Source: Spirochaetota bacterium | GTDB lineage: Bacteria; Spirochaetota; Spirochaetia; Treponematales; Rectinemataceae | Direction: 5' to 3' | Assembly (NCBI GenBank): GCA_026398595.1 | Contig: JAPLSO010000058.1 | Span: forward strand, 1 to 64,000 | Length of the DNA stretch: 64,000 bases | Shown: positions 1 through 8,621 of the stretch, one piece after another | Numbering within the stretch: the first letter of the stretch is position 1 | How the letters are laid out: each line of letters starts with the position of its first letter | Notes under the pieces: model-generated | What the model was told of the DNA's origin: nothing | Seen by the model: only the letters and a program-made list of their open reading frames with translations | Database searches by the model: none | Position numbers and translations under genes: made by a program

Positions 1-960
1 ATATCCTTATCGAAGCCGAAGTGGGAAAAATCCAAAATGGATTCCTTATGGGGATTGTTTGAACAGCATGAACCTGGTCAATCAATATCGTGGCCGCACG
101 GTGGCGACTGGATGCTAGCGCAGGGCGGCGGCGCTCGAAAATGGTAAATGATCGATTCACGCGGCGCGCGTCGGTGAATTTCGTGCAGTATAGCGCATTG
201 GATGAGGTTGTTCAACAGGCCAGTCGACAGTATCTTCTGTCTGGATGCTTTGCCTATGATGATACGAAGATCCTGGCAAGAAGACAGAATTCTCATGCCA
301 GCTGCTATCGACGCGGAGGGAAATGGAGAACCCAATAAGGTTTTCTCAGAGCTTTAGGCGGCGTAATCGCCGCCGGCCACGTTCAAGAGATAAGGATCAT
401 AGCCACGGGCTCATCCACCACGGGGGCTTCGGCTACATTCCGCGACACAGTCCGGCCGGAAGGAAATTCGAACTCAGGCTGACCCCGCTTAGCGAACGCG
501 AGGATGCTTTTCCAGGCTATGGAGACCGCGGGCGGCGATTCCTGAATGGCGGTCCGCCGGGATGACAGGGATACATACTCGGGAGATCGTCGCCATGCCC
601 TGCGTTTGTGGCTTTTATACGGGATTTGTAGCCTAGTCTTCATGAGATCCCCGCCAAGAAGAGGGGTTTCTTCTGGGGACGCTTGGTGCTAAACGAATTG
701 AAGGCCAGTCTCCAGGACGACAGCGTGATGACCGGGCGGGAGGAGGAACTACAAGGGACTCAGGCAGGATCACAGGATGGGTTGGATTGACAGGTAAAAA
801 TAGTATTTTATCTGATCAAATGCTGGGCTGTGCTGAGCTATTCGCTCAATTTTTCAAGCATTTTCGTGCCGCGCCAGAGCCGCTTCGAAGACCATAACAA
901 CCTAAGATATTGGTCTGAAGATCCTTCGAATCCCGTTATTCAGTCTATGTCTATCACAGC
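1..960. other. Region without a supportable gene
   Basis: About 1 kb with only short overlapping open frames on both strands. None has a convincing ribosome-binding site, recognisable motif or family-like composition. The left part is GC-rich and the stretch from about 790 to 960 is more AT-rich, leading into the promoter at 961. It may be intergenic sequence or the worn remains of a gene. I see nothing in it that I can name. Confidence 0.5.
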
Positions 961-1014
961 TTGACAACGTAGACCTAGTGATATATCTGTTCACTAGGTT
1001 GCACAAATGAACAA
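961..1014 (+). promoter_or_regulatory. Promoter and operator of the DMT transporter-AOR unit
   Basis: A consensus -35 TTGACA lies at 961-966, followed after 15-17 bases by TATATCTG-like -10 sequence (982-989). A perfect 8-bp inverted repeat, CCTAGTGA at 974-981 and TCACTAGG at 991-998, straddles the -10. TGTTCAC (988-994) and TGAACAA (1008-1014) are separated by 13 bases and recur with identical spacing at the second promoter (3883-3909). They are likely half-sites for the SorC-family regulator encoded at 3890. The second half-site includes the start codon of the next gene, so the leader would be only about a dozen bases. Confidence 0.6.
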
Positions 1015-2008
1015 ATTGACCACAGACGGGAAACAAGCTTTATCCTCAACCGGCTCCTGGATCCTCCTCGGCTTGCTCTCGCACAGCGCATGGGGAGGCT
1101 ATCCAGTCCTGGCGCGCTATCTTCAGAACGGCCACTATATCGGAACGATGAGCCTCGCGACGATGACCAACAGCCTGGCCGCGGGCGCCGCCCTCGTACT
1201 TCTCGGTCCCAGGATCCGCATCAAGGGCATCCCCTTCAAGGAAGTCCTCATCCTGGCCTTTATCGTCGTGACGCGGGGGTTGACCAATCTCTACACCTCC
1301 AAGTACACTTACGCGACGACAGTCCAGCTCTTTTCCCTCCTTGCGCCCTTCGTCGTAGCCGCCTTGAGCACGTGGCTTTACAAGGAGCCTCTTCCCCGGC
1401 ATACGATAACCGCCCTCCTCCTCTCCCTGGCGGGTTCGGCCGCGATGATCTACAGGGCGCAACCGGCGGCGATGATCTACGGCGCCGGTCCGGCGGGAGG
1501 AAGCACAGGCGCGGCGAGCGCGGCCGCGGCGGGGCGGAACGCCCTGGGCGTCGGGCTCGCGGCGATAAGCGGCCTGCTTCTGGCCTTCTACATGCTCTTT
1601 ATAAAGAAAGAAGGAAAGAAGGGACGGAGCGCCGAGACCCTGGCCTTCATCCAGTTCACGTCGCTGGCGGTCTGCATGGGGACGGGAAGCCTCGCCGCGG
1701 GAGAAAGCTGGAAACCCTGGCTCAGCCTGGCCCCTTCGGGCATCGCCGCGTATCTCGTCTTCGCCTTCGGCGTCCTCCTCATCGGCACGGTACTTCAGAA
1801 CAACGCTATCCGGAACCTGGGCGCCCCCACGTATTCCACGCTCCAGGCCATGCGGCTTCTCAGCACGATCGTCTATTCCTGGCTTCTCCTTGGCGAGGTG
1901 ATAAAAACTTTCTGGCAGGCCGCGGGCACGTTGACGGTGATAGCGACCATATCCTGGTACACGCTCTCGCAGTGGCAAAGGACGCGGGTAGCCGCGTCCG
2001 GAGGTTGA
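1007..2008 (+). CDS. EamA/DMT-family transporter
   Basis: The 333-residue membrane protein has about ten hydrophobic helices arranged as two EamA (drug/metabolite transporter) halves, joined by an Ala/Gly-rich stretch near residues 155-185. This family moves small metabolites across the inner membrane. The direction and substrate cannot be read from sequence. It is the first gene after the promoter at 961, and its stop codon is one base before the AOR gene, so the two are co-transcribed. The shared operator with the importer/kinase unit suggests that it carries a substrate, product or by-product (for example the carboxylate made by AOR) of the same pathway. That role is inference. No strong Shine-Dalgarno precedes the start. 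Confidence 0.75.
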   Translation: MNKLTTDGKQALSSTGSWILLGLLSHSAWGGYPVLARYLQNGHYIGTMSLATMTNSLAAGAALVLLGPRIRIKGIPFKEVLILAFIVVTRGLTNLYTSKYTYATTVQLFSLLAPFVVAALSTWLYKEPLPRHTITALLLSLAGSAAMIYRAQPAAMIYGAGPAGGSTGAASAAAAGRNALGVGLAAISGLLLAFYMLFIKKEGKKGRSAETLAFIQFTSLAVCMGTGSLAAGESWKPWLSLAPSGIAAYLVFAFGVLLIGTVLQNNAIRNLGAPTYSTLQAMRLLSTIVYSWLLLGEVIKTFWQAAGTLTVIATISWYTLSQWQRTRVAASGG

Positions 2009-2009
2009 T

Positions 2010-3845
2010 ATGGGCATTTCATACGGAAGAGCGCTCTTCGTCGATCTGACCACGGAAGCCCAGCGCGTCGAATCGATTGATGAATCCGTCCTGAAGACCC
2101 ACATCGGCGGTTCTGGCATGGCGATCTGGCTCTTCGCGAAGCTGGCGCCTCCGGCCCTCGAGCCCTTCGACCCGGCCAATCCCCTCGTCTTCGCCGTCGG
2201 GCCGCTCTGCGGGACGACGGCCCCCACGTCGGGCAGGCACGAGGTGGCGGCCCTCTCGCCCCTAACGGGACTTTTCGCCGAGTCGGACGTTGGCGGGGCC
2301 TGGGGAAGCGTCTTCCGGAACACGGGCTTCGATTTTCTGACCATCGTTGGCGCCTCGAAGAAGCCTGTTAGCCTAGTAATCACCGAGACAGGGGCCAGGA
2401 TAGAGGACGCTTCGGAACTCTGGGGTGTGGCTGACAGCTTCGAGACAGCTGAGTTCTACGAGACGAAGTATCCCGGCTCCGAAACGGCCTGCATCGGGCC
2501 GGCAGGGGAGCGCCTGGTGCGCATCGCCTGCGTGGTCCACGATGGGCGGGACGCTCGCGTCGCCGGGCGCTGCGGCCTCGGGGCGGTGATGGGCTCCAAG
2601 AAGCTAAAAGCCATTGTGACGACACCTTCGTCCAAAGCCCCGCGCCAGGTCCATGACCGTGAGGGTTTGGTCGCCTCGACGAGGGAGGTGGCGAAGAACT
2701 TGCCCTCCGCCTTGGAGGGTATGGCTAAGTTCGGCACTTCCGGATCCTTCGGAGCCTTCTACGAGGCTGGAGATGTGCCGGTGAAGAACTGGAGCCTCGG
2801 AGCCGCCGCCCTCGACATCCCGAGAATGACCGGTCAGAGGATGGCCGAATCGGGTCGCCTTAAAAAGCGTTTCTTCTGCAGGACCTGCACGATCGGGTGC
2901 GGGAGAGTGGTAGAGCTCTCCGACGGCCGCGAGGGCGGCGGACCTGAGTACGAGACTATCTCCCTTATGGGCGCGGACTGCATGGTGGACGACCTCGATG
3001 CGATCATCTCAGCGAACGAAAAAGCGAACCGCCTTGGCATCGACACTATCTCGACAGGTAATACCATCGCCTTCCTTATGGAAGCGTATGAGCGGGGGGA
3101 GACTCGCGGCGTCGACCTCTCGGGCGTCGTACCCGCATGGGGATCCTCGAAAGCTCTCCTGCGACTTGTAGACCTGATCGGTCGGAGGGAAGGCATCGGG
3201 GAGCTTCTGGGCGAGGGAGTGGCGCGGGCATCGAAAGTCATTGGAAGCCCGGACTATGCCATCCACGTCAAGGGCCTGGAGCTGCCCGGCCACGACCCGC
3301 GGGCCTTCAACAGCATGGGGCTTTCCTACGCCACAGCCAACCGAGGCGGCTGCCACCTCCAGGGCCTCACCTACAACTACGAGCGGCGCCTGACCATGCC
3401 TGAGCGGGGCTTCGACCTCCCCCAGGACCGCTTTGGCACCGAGCGGAAACCCGAACTCGTGATCGCCAGCCAGGATTACATGTGCCTGATGGACAGCCTG
3501 AAGCTCTGCAAGTTTTCGATCGGCGGCGGCTCGAGCGTGACGAAGGCCCTCGAGTGGCTCAACCTGGCGACGGGATGGGACATGAGCCTGGAGGAATTCC
3601 TCCGGGCGGGCGAGCGCATCTTCGACGAAAAGCGGCTGTACAACATAAGCCGCGGGGTGAGCCGCAAGGACGACCGCCTCCCTGTTCGCCTGCAGTTCCA
3701 GCCCAAGGGGGGCGGGGCGGGCCAGAACCTTCCACCCGATATGGCCACCTCACTGGACCGCTATTACGAGCTCCGCGGCTGGACCCAAGACGGCGTTCCC
3801 ACCATGGTGAAACTCGAGGAGCTGGGCATTCCTGGCATCATATAA
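2010..3845 (+). CDS. Aldehyde:ferredoxin oxidoreductase family protein
   Basis: The 611-residue cytoplasmic enzyme belongs to the tungsten/molybdenum-pterin AOR family, which oxidises aldehydes to carboxylic acids and reduces ferredoxin. The [4Fe-4S] ligands are visible as C290-x2-C293-x3-C297 with the distal C500 in a DSLKLCKF motif. The bis-pterin site is represented by the AGRCGLGAVMGSKKLKAI segment near residue 190. Length matches the family (about 600-620). A GGAGG lies just upstream of the ATG, one base after the transporter stop. Its place beside a kinase-isomerase-aldolase set that should release an aldehyde points to that aldehyde (acetaldehyde or methylthioacetaldehyde) as substrate. 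Family assignment is firm; substrate is inferred. Confidence 0.88.
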   Translation: MGISYGRALFVDLTTEAQRVESIDESVLKTHIGGSGMAIWLFAKLAPPALEPFDPANPLVFAVGPLCGTTAPTSGRHEVAALSPLTGLFAESDVGGAWGSVFRNTGFDFLTIVGASKKPVSLVITETGARIEDASELWGVADSFETAEFYETKYPGSETACIGPAGERLVRIACVVHDGRDARVAGRCGLGAVMGSKKLKAIVTTPSSKAPRQVHDREGLVASTREVAKNLPSALEGMAKFGTSGSFGAFYEAGDVPVKNWSLGAAALDIPRMTGQRMAESGRLKKRFFCRTCTIGCGRVVELSDGREGGGPEYETISLMGADCMVDDLDAIISANEKANRLGIDTISTGNTIAFLMEAYERGETRGVDLSGVVPAWGSSKALLRLVDLIGRREGIGELLGEGVARASKVIGSPDYAIHVKGLELPGHDPRAFNSMGLSYATANRGGCHLQGLTYNYERRLTMPERGFDLPQDRFGTERKPELVIASQDYMCLMDSLKLCKFSIGGGSSVTKALEWLNLATGWDMSLEEFLRAGERIFDEKRLYNISRGVSRKDDRLPVRLQFQPKGGGAGQNLPPDMATSLDRYYELRGWTQDGVPTMVKLEELGIPGII

Positions 3846-3852
3846 AATATCC

Positions 3853-3909
3853 TTGACAGAGCCATAGGGGTGGCTACATACTTGTTCACATGGATGAACA
3901 TTTGAACAA
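3853..3909 (+). promoter_or_regulatory. Promoter and operator of the regulator-ABC-kinase operon
   Basis: TTGACA (3853-3858) is followed after 16 bases by TACATA (3875-3880). TGTTCAC (3883-3889) and TGAACAA (3903-3909) keep the 13-base spacing seen at 988-1014. An extra TGAACA at 3895-3900 makes a tight inverted repeat with the first half-site (6-base spacer). The ATG of the SorC regulator is at 3890, inside the operator. The predicted transcript therefore starts within a few bases of the start codon and may be leaderless. Negative autoregulation with effector relief is the usual logic for this family. Confidence 0.6.
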
Positions 3910-4834
3910 TTCGATGTTGACCCGCATCGCTTGGCTTTACTACTACGAGGACAAGAGCCAGCAGGAGATTGGCGAGCTTCTGGGCATTCCGCGCATCAAG
4001 GTTGTCCGTCTTCTAAAAGTCATCAGGGATAAAAAGATTGTCGAGATAAAGATTGCCCGCCGCTACATTTCCCTCTTTGAGCTCGAAAAGGAATTCAAGG
4101 AGATTTCAGGGCTGGCCGATGTCACTATCGTACCTACGGGCGGCAGTCCGTCGGACAACGTCGCCTACGCCGCATCCCTCCGCTTTTCCGAACTCTGCAA
4201 ACAGTACGAAAGCATAGGCGTCGGTTCGAGCCGCGCCGTCTCGGCCGCTCTGAGCCTCATCGAGCCGATGAAGCATAAAAAAGTCGCCCGCGTGGTTTCC
4301 TTGACTGGCAATACTATGCCCAATTACGCGGTCAATCCTTCAAACCCAGTCTCAGGTACCCTTCACGTCTCCCGCACCCTCGGCATTGATTACTTCTTTG
4401 TCTGGGCGCCGATCATCGCCTCGACCACCGAAATAGCCGCCATGCTGCGAAAGGATCATGTAGTGGCTTCCATCATCGCCATGGCCAACCTGGTAGAGTG
4501 CGCAATAATCGGCCTGGGCGATGTACACCACTCCGTCCCCTTAAGCCGGGGTCTCGTCAACGCTGCCGAGATCGAGGAGATCGCCGCTGCCGGAGCTGTA
4601 GGCGATGTATTCACGCATTTCTTCGACATTAAGGGCAGGAGGGTTCCCACCTGCATCGACGGCAGATCGATCACGGCTGATGTGCCTATGCCCTGTCCCG
4701 TTGTGGCTGTCGCCTACGGCGAGGACAAGGTTTTCCCCATCGTGGGCGCCATTCGGGGCAAGTTCATCTCAGGTGTCGTGACGGATGAGAAGACAGCCAT
4801 GGCCGTCCTCGAGGTCATGCGCGGGAAGGCGTAG
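3890..4834 (+). CDS. SorC/LsrR-family sugar-responsive transcriptional regulator
   Basis: The 314-residue protein has an N-terminal helix-turn-helix (about residues 10-60, with SQQEIGELLGIPRIKVVRLL) and a C-terminal SorC sugar-phosphate-binding domain. Relatives such as LsrR, SorC and DeoR-like CggR respond to phosphorylated sugars and repress sugar operons. It heads the importer/kinase/aldolase/isomerase operon, and the repeated half-sites over both promoters fit autoregulation plus control of the transporter-AOR unit. The likely inducer is the kinase product (a 5-modified ribose 1-phosphate), by analogy with LsrR and phospho-AI-2. No Shine-Dalgarno precedes ATG 3890; a second in-frame ATG at 3914 also lacks one, consistent with leaderless translation. 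The gene ends in a normal TAG stop. Confidence 0.85.
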   Translation: MDEHLNNSMLTRIAWLYYYEDKSQQEIGELLGIPRIKVVRLLKVIRDKKIVEIKIARRYISLFELEKEFKEISGLADVTIVPTGGSPSDNVAYAASLRFSELCKQYESIGVGSSRAVSAALSLIEPMKHKKVARVVSLTGNTMPNYAVNPSNPVSGTLHVSRTLGIDYFFVWAPIIASTTEIAAMLRKDHVVASIIAMANLVECAIIGLGDVHHSVPLSRGLVNAAEIEEIAAAGAVGDVFTHFFDIKGRRVPTCIDGRSITADVPMPCPVVAVAYGEDKVFPIVGAIRGKFISGVVTDEKTAMAVLEVMRGKA

Positions 4835-4903
4835 CCGGCCCACGGCCGCAGGAAAGGTCTTGAAAGAACACAGCAGGTGTTCTCACGATACAAGAAGGCA
4901 GAC

Positions 4904-5986
4904 ATGAAACGATCGATGACGTTCGCAGTCATTCTGGCCCTTGTGGCGGTGCTGCTCTTTACGAGCGCCGACGCAAAGCAGGTAGGCCAGCAGTTCAAGG
5001 CCCAGAAGTACAGAGTCGCCTATGTACTCAACGGGACCTCGACGGAGATCTTCAAGATGACTTTCGACGGAGCCATCAAGGAGGGGGCGCTCTACGGGAT
5101 GAAGGTGGATGTCTTCACCGCAGACGGCGACGATGTCCGGTTTCAGGATATCGTCAACCAGTGCTCCCAGTAGGGCTACGACGGGATGATCATCTCCCAC
5201 GGCAAGCCTCAGTATTCCTACGACCTGGTGAAGCGGGTCGTGGACAAGGGGATCAAGGTTGTAACCTTCGACTCGGTTATCGCCGACGCCGCGGGCAAGA
5301 GTCTGCCCGGCGCGACCACCATGTTCCAGTCCGACCAGGAAATGGCCCACCTGACCCTGGACTACATCTGCGATGTCCTTCTCAAGGACAGACCCAAACC
5401 CCTCAAGGTGCTCAAGCTGTGGAGAGGTCCTGGCATCCCGCCCTTTGACAGAAGACAGGAAACCTACAAGAAGTTTGAGGAAGCCGGCAAGATCAAGACC
5501 CTCGAGGTTCTTGGCCCCTCCAATCCAGCCGACTCCGAAGGCCCCATCGCCATGGTTGTCTCCTCGATTCTTCCCATGTACCCCAAGGGGACGGTCGACG
5601 TAATCTGGAGCGCCTATGACGCCTATGCACGCGGAGCCTATAAGGCCCTGACCGAGGCAGGACGGAGCGACATCCCTCTGGTCTCGATCGACATCTCCAA
5701 CCAGGACATCAACTTCATGCGGGCTGCGGACAAAATCTGGAAGGTGTGCGTGGCAACGCACTTCCCCAACGTGGGCATTTCGGCTGTGCGTATCCTCGCC
5801 CAGAAGCTGAACGGGGATCCGACGCCTCCCGAATACATCCTCCAGCCCTCGGTCATCCTGGCCAGCCAACTGACCCCGGAGGCGAACGTAACCAACCTGG
5901 GGAACCTCATACCGGGCTATGGACTCAATACGGATAACATTCTGCCTTGGATGGACGAACTCAGAAAGGTGGCAGGGGTTAAATAA
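4904..5986 (+). pseudogene. Sugar ABC transporter substrate-binding protein with in-frame TAG
   Basis: The ATG at 4904 follows GAAGG and opens a signal peptide (KRSMTFAVILALVAVLLF, then a DA-K junction). The reading frame stops at TAG 5171-5173 and continues in the same frame to 5986, where it reads GYDGMIISHG and the rest of a periplasmic-binding-protein type 1 (RbsB/LsrB-like) fold. The interrupted position normally holds Gln or Lys, so CAG or AAG changed to TAG would explain it. Full length without the stop would be about 360 residues. It should be the binding protein of the importer encoded next. Options are a true nonsense mutation, a consensus error or readthrough. TAG also ends other genes here, so recoding is unlikely. 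Confidence 0.75.
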
Positions 5987-6013
5987 CCCTGGTCTGATCC
6001 TATACTGTAGATG

Positions 6014-6061
6014 GGGCCCTGCGTGTCGGTCGCGAATGGCTGGACGGGGGGCCCTTTTTTT
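6014..6061 (+). terminator. Intercistronic hairpin with T-run after the binding-protein gene
   Basis: GGGCCC at 6014-6019 can pair with GGGCCC at 6049-6054, and seven T residues follow. The loop is long (about 29 bases). It sits between the binding-protein gene and the ATPase gene. It could terminate part of the transcripts and keep binding-protein mRNA in excess. Confidence 0.45.
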
Positions 6062-6086
6062 CCAAAGCGGCCAGCGAGGACAGTGA

Positions 6087-7610
6087 ATGGACATGAACGC
6101 CCACAGCATCGAGATGAAGGGGATCAGCATAGAGTTTCCCGGCGTCAAAGCCCTTAGCGATGTGGATTTCTCCATGGCGAGCGGTGAGATCCGGGCTGTC
6201 GTAGGCGCCAATGGGGCGGGGAAGTCCACCCTGATGAAGGTTCTCGCCGGAGCAAACGCCGGCTATACAGGCTCCATCTTCATGGATGGCGAGGCCAAGG
6301 AGCTAAGGGACCCCCGGACGGCGAAGCTTCTTGGCATCGAGATCGTCTACAAGGAGGTGGACACCGCCCTCTTCCCCTACCTCTCCGTTGCCGAGAACAT
6401 CATGTTCAACACCCTGGTGACGGGCATGAAGGGCAAAGCCTTCGTCTCCTGGTCATCGGTGCGAAAATCAGCCAGGGAGATACTTGAGCGTCTCAAGATG
6501 GACATTGATGTCTCACGCAAGGCTTCGAGCCTGACCCTGGCCGAAAAACAGATGGTCCTGATAGCGCGCGCTGTCCGCGAACGCTGTAACTTTCTGATAC
6601 TGGATGAACCGACGGCCCCGTTGAGCCTGGGCGAAGTGGAAAAGTTGTTCCGCATCGTCCGGGGCCTGAAGGAAAAACTTGGGGTCGGCGTGATCTTCAT
6701 CTCCCACCGCCTTCCCAAGCTCTTCCAGATCTGTGACAGCCTCACCGTCATGAAGGACGGGAAGGTTGTCGCGAATAGGTCTGTTGACGCGGAACTGAAA
6801 ACGAAGGACATCGTCAACCTTATGCTGGGCCGGAGCTTCGAGGAGAACTTCCCCAAGGTCGAGGTGCCCATAGGCGAACTGGCGCTTCAGGCCAAGGGGC
6901 TGTGCGACGAGGCAGGGAGGGTAAAGGAGGCCTCCTTTACGGTGAGAAGCGGGGAGATCATGGGCATCTGCGGCCTGGTGGGCGCGGGCAAGACCGAACT
7001 CTGCAAGCTTCTCTTCGGCGCCGAACGCAAGAAGAGCGGGACGATAGAGCTGGCGGGGAAACTCATCGACGTAAGCTCGCCGACCCGGGCGGTCAGGCAT
7101 CGGCTTGCCCTGGTACCCGAAGAGCGGCGCAAGGAAGGGGTCCTCGTTTCGGAACCCGTCTACTTTAACCTCTCCGCCGCCTGCCTGGGCAAGTTCTGCT
7201 CGAAGCTTTCCTTCGTGAAAAAGAGACTCGAACTGGAAAACGCGACCAAGCTCGTCGCCCAACTGGGGATAAAGACGCCCAGCGTCCAGCAACGGGTGAA
7301 GCTTCTCTCGGGCGGAAACCAACAGAAGGTGGCCGTGGGCAAGTGGCTCGCCTCCGATTCCCTCCTCTACATTCTCGACGAGCCCACAAAGGGCGTGGAC
7401 GTCGGGGCCAAGCGCGACATTTTCCAGCTGATACAGGGTCTCGCTGCCCATGGCAGGGCCGTGCTCTATGCCTCCTCGGAGATCGCCGAGATACTGGCTA
7501 TAACCAACAGGGTCTATGTCATGTACAACGGCCGTTTCGCCGCCGAGCTGGCGACGAAGGAAACTTCGGAGGAAGATATTCTATTCTACGCCACGGGGGG
7601 TGACAAATAA
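6087..7610 (+). CDS. Sugar ABC transporter ATP-binding protein (RbsA/LsrA type)
   Basis: The 507-residue tandem ATPase powers a ribose/AI-2-class sugar importer at the inner membrane. The first half has Walker [13 protein letters not shown] (about residue 40) and Walker B FLILDEPTAPLS. The second half has GLVGAGKTELCK, the signature [15 protein letters not shown] and LDEPTKGVDVGAK. The first signature is degenerate (LTLAEKQMVLIARA), as is usual in RbsA/MglA proteins. GAGGA precedes the ATG. The stop TAA overlaps the permease ATG by one base (TAATG), so translation is coupled. Substrate is inferred from the neighbouring kinase, isomerase and aldolase, not from this protein. Confidence 0.88.
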   Translation: MDMNAHSIEMKGISIEFPGVKALSDVDFSMASGEIRAVVGANGAGKSTLMKVLAGANAGYTGSIFMDGEAKELRDPRTAKLLGIEIVYKEVDTALFPYLSVAENIMFNTLVTGMKGKAFVSWSSVRKSAREILERLKMDIDVSRKASSLTLAEKQMVLIARAVRERCNFLILDEPTAPLSLGEVEKLFRIVRGLKEKLGVGVIFISHRLPKLFQICDSLTVMKDGKVVANRSVDAELKTKDIVNLMLGRSFEENFPKVEVPIGELALQAKGLCDEAGRVKEASFTVRSGEIMGICGLVGAGKTELCKLLFGAERKKSGTIELAGKLIDVSSPTRAVRHRLALVPEERRKEGVLVSEPVYFNLSAACLGKFCSKLSFVKKRLELENATKLVAQLGIKTPSVQQRVKLLSGGNQQKVAVGKWLASDSLLYILDEPTKGVDVGAKRDIFQLIQGLAAHGRAVLYASSEIAEILAITNRVYVMYNGRFAAELATKETSEEDILFYATGGDK

Positions 7611-8604
7611 TGGCTCGATCCCAAGCCACATCGCAGGGCAGGAGCAAGGCTTCCGAATTCGTGAGCACATGGGCATCGCTCCTGGCCTTACTGGCGGTCT
7701 TCGCTTTCTTCGCCCTCAGGATGCCCAGGCTCTTTCTCACTTCCTCCAACATGATCACGATCCTTCGCGCGATCTCGATAACCACGATCATCGGCACCGG
7801 CCTGACGATAACCTTGGCCGTAGGGGGCTTCGACCTCTCCTCGGGCTCGATGGCGACCATGTCGAGCTCCCTGATAATCAGCTTCCTCTGCTGGTACAAG
7901 ATGAGCAGGTGGCTGGCAATCCCCCTCACTCTTGCCGTCACTATGGCCTTGATGATGATTACCATGCTCCTCATCGTCAAATTCAAGATACCCGATCTTC
8001 TCGCTACCCTGGCCATGATGTTCATGCTGGACGGCTTGAGCCTCACCTACTCGGGCGGCGGGGCCATCAGCGAGGGTATGCCGCGGCAGAATGGAGGGGA
8101 TAGCCTGGGGAAGATGCCCCAGATATTCAAGAACATGGGCCAGGCGCCGACGATCATCATCATGATCCTGATCGTGATCCTGGTGCATATCTTTTTGACG
8201 TACACGAAATACGGCCGCTACATCTACGCGAGGGGAGGGAACAAAGTGGCGGCAAGGCTTTCGGGCATCCCGGTCTACCGCTACCGCGTGTACGCAGGCC
8301 TCCTCGCCGCCGCCTTCATCGGCCTGGGCGGGATTCTGGTAGCTTCGCGCAATATGTCGGCGCAGATCCAGGGGCTGCCGGCTACGCCATGCCCGCCATC
8401 TCAGCCGTCTTCATCGGAAGGTCAGTGGCTGGGGCGGGCAAGCCCAACGCCTTCGGCACCTTCGTCGGAGCCTCTCTCGTGGGCATCCTCGAGAACGGCC
8501 TCATCATGATGTCTGTGCCCTACTACTCGTTCAACGCGATAAAGGGCCTCGTCCTGACCCTCGCCCTCTCCTCGACCTACTACTCGAGCACGGGCGACAA
8601 CTGA
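7610..8604 (+). pseudogene. Sugar ABC transporter permease, frameshifted in a G-run
   Basis: RbsC/LsrC-type permease with about eight to ten membrane helices. The frame opened at 7610 reads to QIQG near 8374, then loses homology. The next frame picks up exactly with AAGYAMPAISAVFIGR and runs to 8604. Restoring one G in the run at 8371-8374 would rejoin the halves into a protein of about 331 residues, normal for the family. A one-base loss in a homopolymer is a common sequencing error, but slippage or a real mutation is possible. It is translationally coupled to the ATPase gene. Confidence 0.8.
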
Positions 8605-8621
8605 AAAAGGGGGCTTGCTCA

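Noticed and set aside
383..643. Possible small minus-strand gene in the left end
   Set aside because: No ribosome site, no recognisable domain and overlapping frames on the other strand; composition gives no support for coding.
1046..2383. Long open frame on the minus strand opposite the DMT transporter and AOR genes
   Set aside because: It is antisense to two clearly recognisable proteins, has no motif and no ribosome site, and reflects GC-rich codon use. Similar antisense frames opposite 4.9-6.2, 19.6-20.9, 40.8-42.3 and 54.8-56.3 kb were dismissed for the same reason.
6087..8604. AI-2 quorum-signal uptake system (Lsr)
   Set aside because: The SorC regulator and Rbs-like transporter resemble Lsr, but LsrK, LsrF and LsrG are missing and the kinase is MtnK-like, so a pentose analogue is a better substrate guess.
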